A DNA stretch of 64,000 bases from contig CM075760.1 of NCBI GenBank assembly GCA_037974335.1, positions 42,846,103-42,910,102 of the forward strand, written 5' to 3'. The notes under the pieces are model-generated. The model did no database searches. It saw only the letters and a list, made by a program, of their open reading frames with translations, and was not told the DNA's origin. Shown here one piece after another: positions 46,646 through 57,587 of this stretch; the stretch's first letter is position 1; every line of letters starts with the position of its first letter. Position numbers and translations under genes: made by a program. This DNA is from Prionace glauca. Taxonomy: Eukaryota > Chordata > Chondrichthyes > Carcharhiniformes > Carcharhinidae.

Positions 46646-47530
46646 ATTAGCAGGATATCTCGGATGAACTTCCAACAGAGGAAATTCTCGGAGCAGTGAC
46701 TCAGTCACTTCGACTGTACTGTGGGTATTCACAGAACCCTCCAGTGACAAACTGGAGGAAGACACAGAGAATACAGTGGGATGTAGATAGACTGGAAAAT
46801 TGGGTGGAAAAATGGAACTTAATCCAGACAAATACGAGGTGAAGCATTTTGGTAGATCCATTTCAGGTGGGAGATACAAAATAAATGGCAGAACCATCAG
46901 GAGCATAGATACACAGAGAGGCCTGGGGGTAGATGTCCACAGATCCATTAAAGTAGAAGCCCAGGTGGAAAAGGTGGTGAAGAAAGCATGTGTCAAGCTT
47001 GCCTTCACCGGACCATGCATCGAGTATAAAGGTTGGCAAATTATTTTACAGTTGTATAAAACATTGGTTAGGCCTCATTTGGAATACTGCATGCAATTCT
47101 GGTTCACCACACTATCAGAAGAATGTGGAGGCTTTGGGGAGGGTGCAGAAAAAGATTTGCCAGGATGTTTCCTGATGTGGAGGGTATTAACTATAAGGAA
47201 AAATTGAAAAAAACTGGGATTGTTCTTTCTGGAAAGGCGGAGGCTAAGGGGGGACCTGATGGAAATTTATGCAATTATGTGAGGCAGAGATAGGGTGAAC
47301 AGTTGGAAGCTTTTTTTTCCCCCCAGGGCTGAAGTGACAATTACAAGGAGGCACAAGTTCAAGATAAGGGGGAAAAGGTTCAGTGAAGATGTGTAGGGAA
47401 GTTTTTACACAGAGGGTGGTGGAGGCCTGGAGTGTGAGATGGTTGAGGCCGTTAGTGAGCCACATTGAAGAGTCATCTTGATAGGCATATGAACAAACAA
47501 TAGAGAGTTACAAGCGGTTGGTCCTTTGTT
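46646..47530 (+). mobile_element. CR1-clade LINE ORF2 C-terminus, 3' end deleted (unit 3)
   Basis: Cassette copy with the same 135-residue open frame (46800-47207). About 75 bp of the 3' end present in units 1 and 2 is missing at 47520. Confidence 0.82.
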
Positions 47531-48403
47531 TTTTTGTTTGAGATCATTTAGCAGAGGCAGCAGAAGAGGATTCTAATGTTCAGTGTCTCCTTCTGTGTTC
47601 CTTCCTCCTGTCAAACTAGTTTAAACTCTTCCCAGTCGCACGCGTAAACCTATTCACAAGGACTTTGGCCCTAGTGTGCTTGAGGTGCAGGCCGTCCCTT
47701 TTGTACGCGTCCTAACTCACCTAGAAATTGTTCCAGAGATCTAGGAATCTAAAACCTGAACGCTTGCACCAACTCTTGAGTCCTATGGAGATGAAATAGG
47801 ATGTTTATCTGTCCTATTTTCCTATTTCTGTACTCATTAGCATGTGGCACTTGGAGCAATTCAGGGATTACAGCTTTCTGAGGTCCTGCTTTTTAATCCA
47901 CTGCTGAGCTCACTGTATTCTTGACGCAACGCCTCATTCTTCAGTTTGACTGTTAGATTGCTGGTACCGACAAATACCACGCCCCCTACCTCATCACAAT
48001 CCCTTTCAAGATACCCTGCAGCCATTCGTTCATATCCCTGGCCCTGGCACCAGGGAGGCAGCACACAATCCTGGAGTCATGTCTTCGGCCACGGAAATTC
48101 TGAATGCACTCATGTGAGGGACCAGCGTCCTTATCAGCATCCGAATGGAATCTCCATTAGTAACCTGGGGAGGCTCCTGCATTACCTGCCTGTTCTTTCT
48201 CGATTGTCTGGTGGTTACCCATTGCCTTCTTCCCTCCAGTCCTTGCTCTGTGGTGAGACCACTTCTCAAAACGGACGATCCATGTAAATCCCAGCCTCAT
48301 CAATGCACCCCAATATAGTGAACTGTCGCCGAAACTCTGAAACCCTGAGCTCCAGTTTGTACAGCTGGGAGCACTTCTTGAACATGTGGTCATCTGGTCA
48401 TCT
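47531..48403 (-). mobile_element. Second CR1 ORF1 fragment, minus strand (unit 3)
   Basis: Cassette copy, full length like unit 1, with YLERDCDEVGGVVFVGTSNL readable. Confidence 0.68.
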
Positions 48404-49382
48404 CATAAGAACATAAGAACATAAGAAATAGGAGCAGGAGTAGGCCATCTAGACCTTCGAGCCTGCCCCACCATTCAATAAGATCATGGCTGATCTGAAG
48501 TGGATCAGTTCCAGTTTTCCACTCTCTCCCCATAACCCTTAATCCCCTCTCTTATCAGAAACCTATCTACCCGCGTCTTAAATATATTTAGCGAGGTAGC
48601 CTCCACCACTTCAACGGGCAGAGAATTCCAGAGATTCACCACCCTTTGAGTGAAGAAGTTCCTCCTCAACTCCGATCTAAACAGCCCCCCCCCCACCCCC
48701 TTATCTTGAGGCTGTGCCCTCGAGTTGTGTTATCCTTTCTAAGTGGGAAGAATCTCTCTACCTCTACCCGAGGGCAGCATGACAGCTCAGAGGCTATCTC
48801 TGTTGCTATGCGGACGTATGGATTTGGGCCTGTGTCCGTGGGAGTTTGCGCGTTCTCCCCATGGTTGCGTGGGTTTCCTCCGGGTATTCCGGTTTCCTCC
48901 CACATCCCAAAAATGTGCTTTTAGGCTGATTGATTGGGTAACAAATTGTCCCTATATTGGACCTCCCTGATCCTCACACATTAGGCATAGACTAAAATCA
49001 TGAATAGGTCACTGACCATGGGACGGCGGCGCGGGCTCGTTGGGCCGAAGGGCCTGTTTCCCGTGCTGTGTTGTTCGTTGTTCTTTGTTCTATCCATCCC
49101 CTTCATTATCTTATACGTCTCTATAAGATTCCCCCCTCATCCTTCTAAACTCCAACGAGTACAGACCCAGTCTATTTAATCTCTCTTCATAGTCCAACCC
49201 CCTAATCTCCGGTATCAGCCTAGTGAACCTTCTCTGCACTCCCTCCAAGCCCAATATATCCTTCCGCAAGCGCAGCGACCAAAACTGCACACAGTACTCC
49301 AGCTGCCGCCTCACTAGTACCCTGTACAGTTGCAACAAAACCTCCCTACTTTGATATTCTATCCCCATCGCTGTAAAGGCCA
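48404..49382 (-). mobile_element. CR1 3' end with ATAAGAAC tail, split by a SINE (unit 3)
   Basis: Cassette copy interrupted at 48770-49090 by a private SINE. The C-terminal ORF2 part (LYRVLVRRQLEYCVQFWSLR, RRFTRLIPEIRGLDYEERL) is open at 49111-49383. Confidence 0.87.
48770..49090 (+). mobile_element. SINE private to unit 3, with CR1-like tail
   Basis: A 321-bp insertion with a degenerate tRNA-like head (GGCAGCATGACAGCTCAGAG), the SINE body (GTGGGTTTCCTCCGGGTATT) and a tail ending GGGCCGAAGGGCCTGTTTCC and GTTCTTTGTTC. Units 1 and 2 keep an empty CTACCCTATCC-type site. Junctions are blunt. The tail matches the GAACAAAG tail of the CR1 at 5823. Confidence 0.87.
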
Positions 49383-49553
49383 AATCTCAGACATTGTCAG
49401 CATCCAGGACATATGACAAGCTGCAGATTCCTTTTAGCTGCCCTCACCTGTCATGTCTTAAATGTAAAATTTACATGTAAGACCAGAACAAATCTAGATA
49501 CAGATCAAAATAATACTTTTCGCAATAAATAATACATTTATTTTCACAGAACC

Positions 49554-50100
49554 ACAGAATACTACAGGGCAGAAGAGGCTTTTCTGGGCAACGAGTCTCC
49601 ACCGATGCATGAAAGGCCCCAACTTTCCCACCTCATCTCACTTGCCAGCACTTGACCCATAGCTATGAATGTTATTACATACCAAGTACTCATCCAGGTA
49701 CTTTTTAAATGAGGCATCCCACTTCCAGAATCCCCCAAGGCAGCACTTTCCAGACCGTCACCACCCTCTGTGTAAAATTTCTTGAAATCCCCTCTGTACC
49801 TCCCACCCTTCACTTTTAATTCGTGTCCCTCATAACTAACCCTTCAACGAAAGACAACAGTTGCTCCCTATCCGTTTTGTACATACCCCTCATGATCTTG
49901 CACACTTCATTCAGTCGCCCCTCAGTCTTCTCTGCTCTAATGAAAACAACTCAAGCGTACAACATCTCTTCATAAATTACATGTTCCATCTCAGGCAGCA
50001 ACCTGGTACATCTCCTGTGCATCCACTCCAGAGCGCTCTTTTTAGGTTTAGCTATTTAAACACTGGTCCTACCATCAGTTCTCATGAACTAATCAGCTTA
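49554..50100 (-). mobile_element. CR1/L2-type LINE 3' region, minus strand (unit 3)
   Basis: Cassette copy of the same old LINE 3' region, with a short deletion near 49708. Confidence 0.7.
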
Positions 50101-50149
50101 CATTTTCCTGAGGCGTCACTCCTGGATTTTTTTCAAACTCAGCATGTTG

Positions 50150-50910
50150 TCTATGGCTGACCCTCGCAGGTCCAAAGGTATATTAGGGCCATGAACCTCA
50201 CTGTCTACATAACTATCCTGGTGAAGTGTGTGCCTCGCAGGTCTGGTGCTCTCTGCTTCATGAATCGTATGATCCCTAAAGAAGGAAGGAGGTAATTAGG
50301 CCCATCGAGCCTGCACTGGCAACAATCACATCCAGGCCCTATTCACATAACACTAAATATTTATCATCCTAATCCCCCTGACACTGGGGTTAATTTACCA
50401 TAGCTTGTCAACTTAACCCGCACATCTTTGGTCTGTGGGAGGAAAGCGGAGCACCCGGATGAAACCCAGGCAGACACAGGGAGAACATGTAATCTTCATA
50501 CAGACAATGATCTGAGGCCGGAATTTAACCCACATTCCTGGGGTTGTGAGGAAGCATTGCGAACCACTGAGCCATCATGACAACCTCAGGTGAGGGCTTC
50601 AAACCTCACGCTTTCTATATCACTGCCTCCCTGTGAAACAAATCCCTCAAAGGTCCGATGCTGTCCACTGCCCAAAGGTGAGTGAGGGCTTTGATCCTCA
50701 CACTCTCTTCAATCACTGTCCCGGTGAAACATACCCCTCCTATCTGGTGCTTTGCCCTGCCCAAGGGTGAGTGATAGACTTAACCCTCACACTCTCCATA
50801 TCACTGACTGGTGGAGCTCGTCTCTCACAGGTTCACTCCCCTCCGCTGCCTGAATCTGTTTGATAGCCTCGAACTGCACGCTGTCTTATGTCGCTGTCTA
50901 GTGAATGGTA
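50150..50910. repeat. Degenerate ~90-bp minisatellite split by a SINE (unit 3)
   Basis: Cassette copy of the same array. The last unit is uninterrupted here and gives the empty-site sequence CTGTCTTATGTCGCTGTC used to date the insertions in units 1 and 2. Confidence 0.78.
50266..50585 (-). mobile_element. tRNA-derived SINE, minus strand, in minisatellite (unit 3)
   Basis: Cassette copy of the SINE inside the 90-bp array. Confidence 0.82.
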
Positions 50911-51249
50911 GGTGCAGGAAGGCTGTTCCCAATAGTGGGGGCGTCGAGAACCAGGGGCTATCATCTAAAGATACTGGGTAAACCTTTTAGGAGTGAGATG
51001 AGGTGAAATTATTTTAGAGAGTGGTAAGCCTGTGGAATTCAGTACCATGGAAAGCAGTTGAGGCGAACACATTGTGTGTTTTCGAACAGGAGTTAGACAT
51101 AACTCTTGGTGCGAAGAGGATCAAAGGAAAGAGGGAACGGCAGGATCAAGCTACTGAGTTGGATGATCAGCCATGATCATAATCAATGGAGGAGCAGGCT
51201 CAAAGAGGCAAATGGCCGACTCGTGCTCCGAGTATCTATGTTTCTAAGA
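50903..51249 (+). mobile_element. CR1 3' end with TTTCTATG-type tail (unit 3)
   Basis: Cassette copy; the tail reads TCTATGTTTCTAAG. Confidence 0.82.
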
Positions 51250-51510
51250 TCAATGTCTCTACTGAGCACCCCATCACCCTGCACGGCCAGTTACCACTAT
51301 TGCCTCCTGCCCTTTCTCTCCTCCAGTTTTTGGCGTTAAACATTTCCTTCCTGTGGCGCACGGACCATCCCATTGGTTGTTCCAGGCTCATTGACTTCAA
51401 TTCATCAAAAAATACATTGACGCATCAGAAAATCTCAAAATCTCCTCATTCAAACTTACTTTGTTTCCGGCCTGATGTATGAATTAATTATTTATTTCCC
51501 CTCTTTACAG

Positions 51511-52412
51511 TGAACATCATCACGATTGTTATCCTCATCCGTAAAAACTGTGGTCTCTCCAGATGTGTCACTTCTTACCTGGTGGCCATGGCTTTGGCAG
51601 ATTTACTCGTTATCATTCTCGACTTGATAATGAGACAGATTCCGATTGTTTTTGAGGAGCATTTTCTTTTCCTGTTGTATATCCGTGTGTGTAACATCCA
51701 CGCCGTCCTGCTTTATGCAGCCACTGACTGTTCTGTCTGGTTCACTGTCAGTTTCACCTTTGATCGATTTGTGGCCATTTGCTGCCAGAAACTGAAAAAG
51801 AAATATTGCAGTGAGAAAACGGCAGTGGTGGTTCTGGGAACAGTGACGATGCTGAGCTGATAAAAGAACATTTTCTGGTGTTTTATGTTATTGGGTGGGT
51901 ATGTGCTCTTGAATGACCCCTGGTTTTGTGAGGTAACAGGCACTGTTCTGTCGTCCCCAGTCTGGGGCAGAGTCGAGTTCGCCCACAACATTCTAACCCC
52001 ATGTGTCCCATTTGTCCTGATTCTGTTATTTAATGTTTTCACTGTCAGGCACATTTTAGTGGGCAGCAGAGCCCGCAGGAGACTTCGGGCTCAAAGCAGT
52101 GGGGAGAGTCCCAAAGACAAACAGATGGAAAGTCGAAGGAAATCCATCATTTTGCTATTTGTTATCTCAGCCAATTTCATCCTGTTATGGTCAGTGTTAA
52201 TGTTTTATTCGGTGTGGAAGCGTATGTTCAATTTGGGACATAAAGCGTTATTTCTCGATGGGTTTGTGATGGAACTGGCCTTCATGCTGCAGCTCCTGAG
52301 TTGCTGCACCAACACTGGAATATATGCCGTCACCCAGACGAAGTTCAGGCAGCAGTTGAAGAATGTGCTGATGAATTCATTTACTCCAATTCTCCATTTC
52401 ATTAAAAGATAA
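51511..52412 (+). pseudogene. GPR139-like receptor copy 3, exon 2, two stops in TM4
   Basis: Full-length exon homologous to copies 1 and 2, but the Cys-Leu codons of TM4 (TGT TTA) read TGA TAA at 51858-51863, two adjacent stops. Translation would end after about 117 residues of exon 2, removing TM4-TM7. The rest, up to the normal stop at 52412, stays in frame with few changes (for example T to K in ICL3 and T to R before TM5), so the gene died recently. Confidence 0.9.
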
Positions 52413-53922
52413 GAAGAATGGTGTCACCCACATCTTCCAGAAATTTCTAATTTCATTCCACATTACAAGGAGGGGAATGGGGGAAAATCCCTTTGCATCC
52501 TCCCCTCCTATTGCCAGGATAACTTTACTCCTAAACAGGATGACGGAGAGTGTCACGCAAATTAAAGACCAGACCAAAAACTGGAACAAAATATTGCATT
52601 TCACGCAGAAGAGCCAAGACTTCAGTATGAAGCTAGAAGATGGAAGCGGGGCTTTCAGGGAGTTAATTCATCCACAAAGTTTACTGTCCCATGAATAATA
52701 CAAGTGCATGTTTGCTCAAATTTGATAAAAATGTGTCGACAGCCAACACTCTTGGCAGCTGTGTTCAAATGCATGTCACATAAGCCCAGGCTTTTCTGGA
52801 AAAATATCTTTGAAATTGACTTTTCTCCAGTCTATATTTTCTGCTAAATGAAAAAAGAATCAATATGTATGATCACGGGAGCTCGATACAGGCTAAGACC
52901 CAACACAGAAAATTGGTGTAAGGGACTGTGTAGAATGACCTTCAAGAAAGAGATCACATCCACAACCCACGAGCTCAGAGTGGAAGCTTTGTTTAAGCGA
53001 GTCATTTCGAAAATCTGGTATGGTTTTCAAAATGCAAGCCACTCATGGAAAGCATTATTGTGAAAGGAGATTGTAAAGCATGCTTTTTGGGGGAGTGGAG
53101 TTTGGAAACTCTTACGTGACAATGGTCTGCGGGGGGCGGGGGATGAATTCTGAGGTGACATCCACTTGAAGTTCAGAGCGGATACCACAGCCATCTCCTG
53201 TGTTTATAGGGGATTGTGTTACAGAGAACCGTTGTCAGTTAAAGATCATACTTTATCACCCAAGTTAACCTTAAAATCAGTGTAACTTTGGCTAAAGATT
53301 ACAATTCCTTTTAAAAATACAGCTAACATTCATTTTAAAATCAGAAAATTCTTGTTTAAATCAGAATTGTTTGTTTAAATCTCTGAATTACAAGTAAATC
53401 AAAATTACTTGTTTAAAGCTCTTACTGCATTCACATGTACAGACTGTTCCCTTGTCTGTCCCACATTGGGCGCCATTGTTTTTGAACTTTGCTGCTTTTC
53501 TGGGTGAACTCCAGCTCTCCATTCCTCCGGCAGCATCACCGCTCAAACTGAGTCTTTCTCCAACCTGCGCTGCTAATCTCACACTTACTGTTTCTGAGTG
53601 AAAACCACCTCCACTTCATTGGCGTTGAAAGAGTTTACTGCTGCATTCAATTGAACTTTTACTTGTAATTGAGCCCGAAATTTGGACCCAGATCAGAGAG
53701 ATATTTGTGTCAGTAGAAACAATAAAATTTACCCCATTAATAGCCAGATTTTAACACGCATCAGCATTTTGTATCATCAGCGCTTTGCAGCCGATTGCTC
53801 TCTTCTTTTTTGTTCTTCACATGTGACATTTCCAAGTCAGATGCTAAAGAGGAAATGTCCCTGGTACTGATTCTGACAGAACTGAAAGTAACGCAGGATT
53901 GTTGTACAGCAATAAATTTACA

Positions 53923-53994
53923 TTCCCTGTCCGGGAATCGAACCCGGACTGGGGTGGTAAAAGCGCTGAATCCTAACCACTGGACCACCAGGGG
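53923..53994 (-). pseudogene. tRNA-Glu-like sequence, anticodon position TTT (unit 3)
   Basis: Best kept for promoter signals: box A TGGTCCAGTGG and box B GGTTCGATTCC are intact and the T arm pairs perfectly (CCGGG/CCCGG). The loop reads CTTTTAC, placing TTT at the anticodon. The anticodon stem has only two of five pairs, so a working tRNA is doubtful even though transcription signals persist. Confidence 0.72.
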
Positions 53995-54640
53995 ATGTGA
54001 TCCAACCTGTTTACAATATTAATTTATCCACGAATCACCTGCTTTTTATTTTATTTCGGGTTTTTTATTCACCAAATGCAAGTTTATCCTTCAAATTGTC
54101 ATGTTTATATCACACACAAGTGATTGCTTCAGCCAATGAAAGCAGCGAATCCTCTTAGCTGGAACATGAAATAGACAGTGAGCTGCTTATGAGACACTTG
54201 CAGTTTCCAACCCCCAACAAACTCATCAGTGCGGTCTCTGTGAAACTTACAGGGTAACATACTGCAGGCATTCATCACGGAGAGCAACTGACACAAGTCA
54301 TTACGAAACACTGTCATGTCAATTCTCTTTCTGTTTCTGTCCCTTCCTCTCATTCAGCTCCCTCTGGCTGTCCAGCTCCCAGGGTCAATTAGCTACTTGA
54401 TATAGACACAGACAGTTGGTGAACCCGAGCTTTGCCTGGAAAGCAGGGAAAACGAATATATGACACACGGCATTGAGAGGAGATGGAGTTTAAAGATGAC
54501 AGTACAAAGAGACAGAGATATCCCATCTTCCTGATCCAGTTACTGATGTCGGGAATGTGCACAGTGCGAATTGTCCACTGTCACACTCTCCTTCCAGCCT
54601 TGAGCACGGAGTTAAGTCTTGAAATGTTTGCAGTCTTGTT

Positions 54641-55240
54641 AGAGTAATTCAGGGTTTTGTTGAGACCACATTTGGAATAGTGTGTGCAGTTTGGATCCCC
54701 GCATTTTAGACAGAATAAAAGCAAAATCTGAGGATGATCATCATTTCTTGTCATTCAGCTATCTAAATTTTACTATTTCATAACGTTTCTTGTTTTGCCA
54801 TTAACTGCATTCTTTTTCCCCTGTTGCCTTGTCTGTTCATTGTTACCTCTTTATTTGATGTTATTTCCTATTTTTTTCGCCTCATTCTCTTCAGAATCCC
54901 CAGATTCCCTATATATCGGGTTCCTTGGTAACAGTGAGCAGTTCTCAGTTTGCGTGTGTGTAACCTTGAGTTTCATTAAGTTTTAGTCTTCCATTCTGTG
55001 TATCCGTGTAAATTTCTGGCATTCAAGCTTTGTTTTTAAGGCCGAATTATTTCATGAGGAAAGGTTAGAGAGACAAAGTTATAGCCACTGGAATTCAGAG
55101 TAAAAGTAGGCTACTTGATTGATATGTATAAAATACAAAGGGGTCTTGACAAGGTCGGTGTGAAGAGGATATTTCGTCTTCTGGGTAAATCTATAACAAG
55201 GTATCACTGTTTCAAAGTAGGGATTCGCCCATTTAAAATA
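54641..55240 (+). mobile_element. Scraps of an old CR1-type LINE, plus strand (unit 3)
   Basis: Cassette copy of the two old LINE blocks, slightly more diverged. Confidence 0.6.
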
Positions 55241-56446
55241 CCACTGCACCACAGCCTCCTCTAATGTATGTTTGTATTTATAAATACTCATCTGCAGCAA
55301 TGCCCTTCCTTGGTGTGTCTCTGTATCAATCACTGCTCTCAGGCCGCATTCATCTTTGTCCCTCAGTTGGATTGTTTCTGTATCATTCCGCTCAATCTCA
55401 CCCTTGCCTATGTCAATGACTTTTATAGCTCACTCAAAGTGTATAGGTGCACTGGCTGATATAGGAAGTGTACAGCTTAGGGGGTAAGGATATACTTGCC
55501 TGCATAGCACAGTTGAGCAAACGTTTAGACATGGAGAGTTAGCGAGCACTGAGCCGATGCTCTACAGAGGTCTCATTCAGCCACCTAGTCTTTGAAATTT
55601 CGTAGATATTAAGCAGAGGAACCAGACAATGACAGGGCTGATCCACTGAAGGATTCCTAAAACAGTTCCATGGCTAAACATCTCAGATATTGCAGCATTG
55701 AATATAGGGAGCCATTGAGCTGATGCACAGCCTGGGCCATGCTCACCTGCATAGGAACATTGCTCAGGTTTTTAACAGGAAGTATGTACAGGGAGAGGAA
55801 AACATATCTTTCAAGTTATCACCAGTTTACACTTGTATATTGCTCAGATCTGCCTTACAGTCACATTCTTTGACCTTATTTGGCATTATTTTGATCGCTG
55901 CTTATTTCTCGGTTCTCAGATTGAGCTGTTTTTCGACATACATTTTTCCCCACCTGTTCTATCTTGTGTTAACTCCCTCAACCTCATCTTCATCACTCTC
56001 TTTGTCAGCCGGAGATATCCCCTACCGCCCCGCCCCCTTTTCTATCGTCCCATTCCCGGGTTAAATCTCGCAGCTCCGGAATCCATGAGTCAGGCAGCTT
56101 TGAAACATTTTTAAGTCTGAGGAACCTTTATTTGGTGAAACTGATCTTCCCAGATAAGCCTGAATTGAAGAAAATAACAATTGGAAACGAAACACAAACT
56201 CTTTAACTGGTAGCTGCTCTCTCTCTCTTTCGCTGATTGACCTTTCACTCTGATGGGATTCTGCTGTGTGTTGTCTCAGCCGATCCTGGATTGAATTGGG
56301 TGACAGTTTGATTCGAGGTTAATGTGGTTTCCTCTGGGGTGTGTGTCTGAGCGGCTGACAGCGCCGCTGCTCAATCTGACTGTTACTTTCTGCGATTCTC
56401 CACACAAACCTCAACAGACTGGAGCACCCAATGATAGGTGTGAAGC

Positions 56447-56485
56447 AGTTTTTGTACGGGGGTGAGACTGATTTCTATCACTGTG
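56447..56485 (-). promoter_or_regulatory. V(D)J recombination signal, 23-bp spacer (unit 3)
   Basis: Heptamer CACAGTG 56485-56479, 23-bp spacer, nonamer ACAAAAACT 56455-56447 on the minus strand. It serves the only V segment in the window that looks intact. Confidence 0.95.
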
Positions 56486-57051
56486 AGACTGAAAGCGCAG
56501 TAATAGCGGCCAGCGTCAGTCAGCTGCAGGCTCGAGATGGTTAAAATAGTTAATTTAGCCGAGGTCTGGAGTTCAGCAGAGAAACGGGATCCAAAACCTT
56601 CCCCTCTCTCTTGTGCACCCCCGGATCTTTTCCATATAATGAACTGCAAATCCTTCTGTGGCTGCTGTCTGTACCAATATAAGACATAGTCGCTTGCTGT
56701 AGTGCTGTAGGTACATCGGATAGTCACCGTTTCACCTTCTCTCCCCTCTGAAGACTGCGGCTGAGAAACAAAATCTCCACCACTCGGATCTGTGACATGT
56801 ATTCAGAAAGAAAAAAAAATCTAAGTGTTGGACGTGCTGCTGAAATAATATTAACACTTTATATTCACCGCGACATAACTGGAGTTATGAAATAAAAACA
56901 AATGATGGTGGAAAGACACAGCAGGGTCAAGAACCACTACTGGGGAGAAGCAGAGCTAAGGGTTCAGATCGCGATAACATTTAACCAGATTGGAGTCATC
57001 CTTACTGATAAGAAACAGCCCGAACACAATGCAGACAGTGAGGAATTCCAT
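56486..57051 (-). CDS. TCR V gene segment copy 3 (TRAV/TRDV-like), intact
   Basis: Leader exon 57051-57006 (MEFLTVCIVFGLFLI, donor A|GTAAGG), 216-nt intron, V exon 56789-56486 after a TCACAG acceptor, phase 1, no stop. The mature domain starts near PSGGDFVSQPQS; conserved Cys23 in IRCTY, Trp41 in VLYWYRQ, FSAELQTSAKLTI in FR3, LTDAGRYYCAFS ending with Cys104. CDR2 differs strongly from copies 1 and 2 (WKRSGGAQERG against WKTSWNTEEDRG) and is one codon shorter. The product would be the antigen-binding V domain of a TCR alpha or delta chain at the T-cell surface after RAG joining to a J not present here. TRAV versus TRDV cannot be told. Confidence 0.9.
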
Positions 57052-57121
57052 GGCGGCTGCAGAGCCCGGGGCTGTGACTAACCTTTAAAACCCCAAGCAC
57101 TGCCGGAACAGAATCTGTTTT

Positions 57122-57131
57122 TAACGTCACT
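57122..57131 (-). promoter_or_regulatory. CRE-like decamer upstream of V copy 3
   Basis: AGTGACGTTA on the minus strand, about 71-80 nt before the leader ATG, with TTTTAAA between. A CR1 piece begins only 27 bp further upstream (57158). Confidence 0.5.
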
Positions 57132-57157
57132 TTCTGATCTCAAACTTCCCTCCAATC

Positions 57158-57368
57158 CTCTGCCCGTTGAAGTGGTGGAGGCTGCCTCGCTAAATATTTT
57201 TAAGAAACGGGTTGATGGGTTTTTGATAAGAGAAGGGATTAACGGTTATGGGGAGAGGGCGGGAAGGTGGAGCTGAGTCACGACAGATCAGCCATGATCT
57301 TATTGAATGGCGGGGCAGGCTCGAAGGGCCAGATGGCCTACTCCTGCTCCTATTTCTTATGTTCTTAT
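57158..57368 (+). mobile_element. CR1 3' fragment in the V copy 3 promoter region, private to unit 3
   Basis: A 211-bp, 5'-truncated CR1 (starts CTCTGCCCGTTGAAGTGG, ends in TTCTTATGTTCTTAT). Units 1 and 2 have about 33 bp of other sequence there (AACAATTTACAATCTACC and onward), which is missing in unit 3, so the insertion removed flanking bases. It starts about 106 bp upstream of the leader ATG. Confidence 0.9.
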
Positions 57369-57587
57369 GTTCTTATAAGATTTCAATGAGTTTCAGTGAT
57401 CAGCTGAAGCTCTTTGACCTTCACTATTACATATCTGAGACTCAGTGACTGAGTGGGTACAGTGTGTGGTGAGAGGGAAGAATCAGCTTCACTGACAAGG
57501 CCATAAGAGATAGGAGCAGAATTAAGCCATTCGGCCCATTCGTGCCTATTCCACCATTCAGTCATGGCCGATATGTTTAAAATCCCT

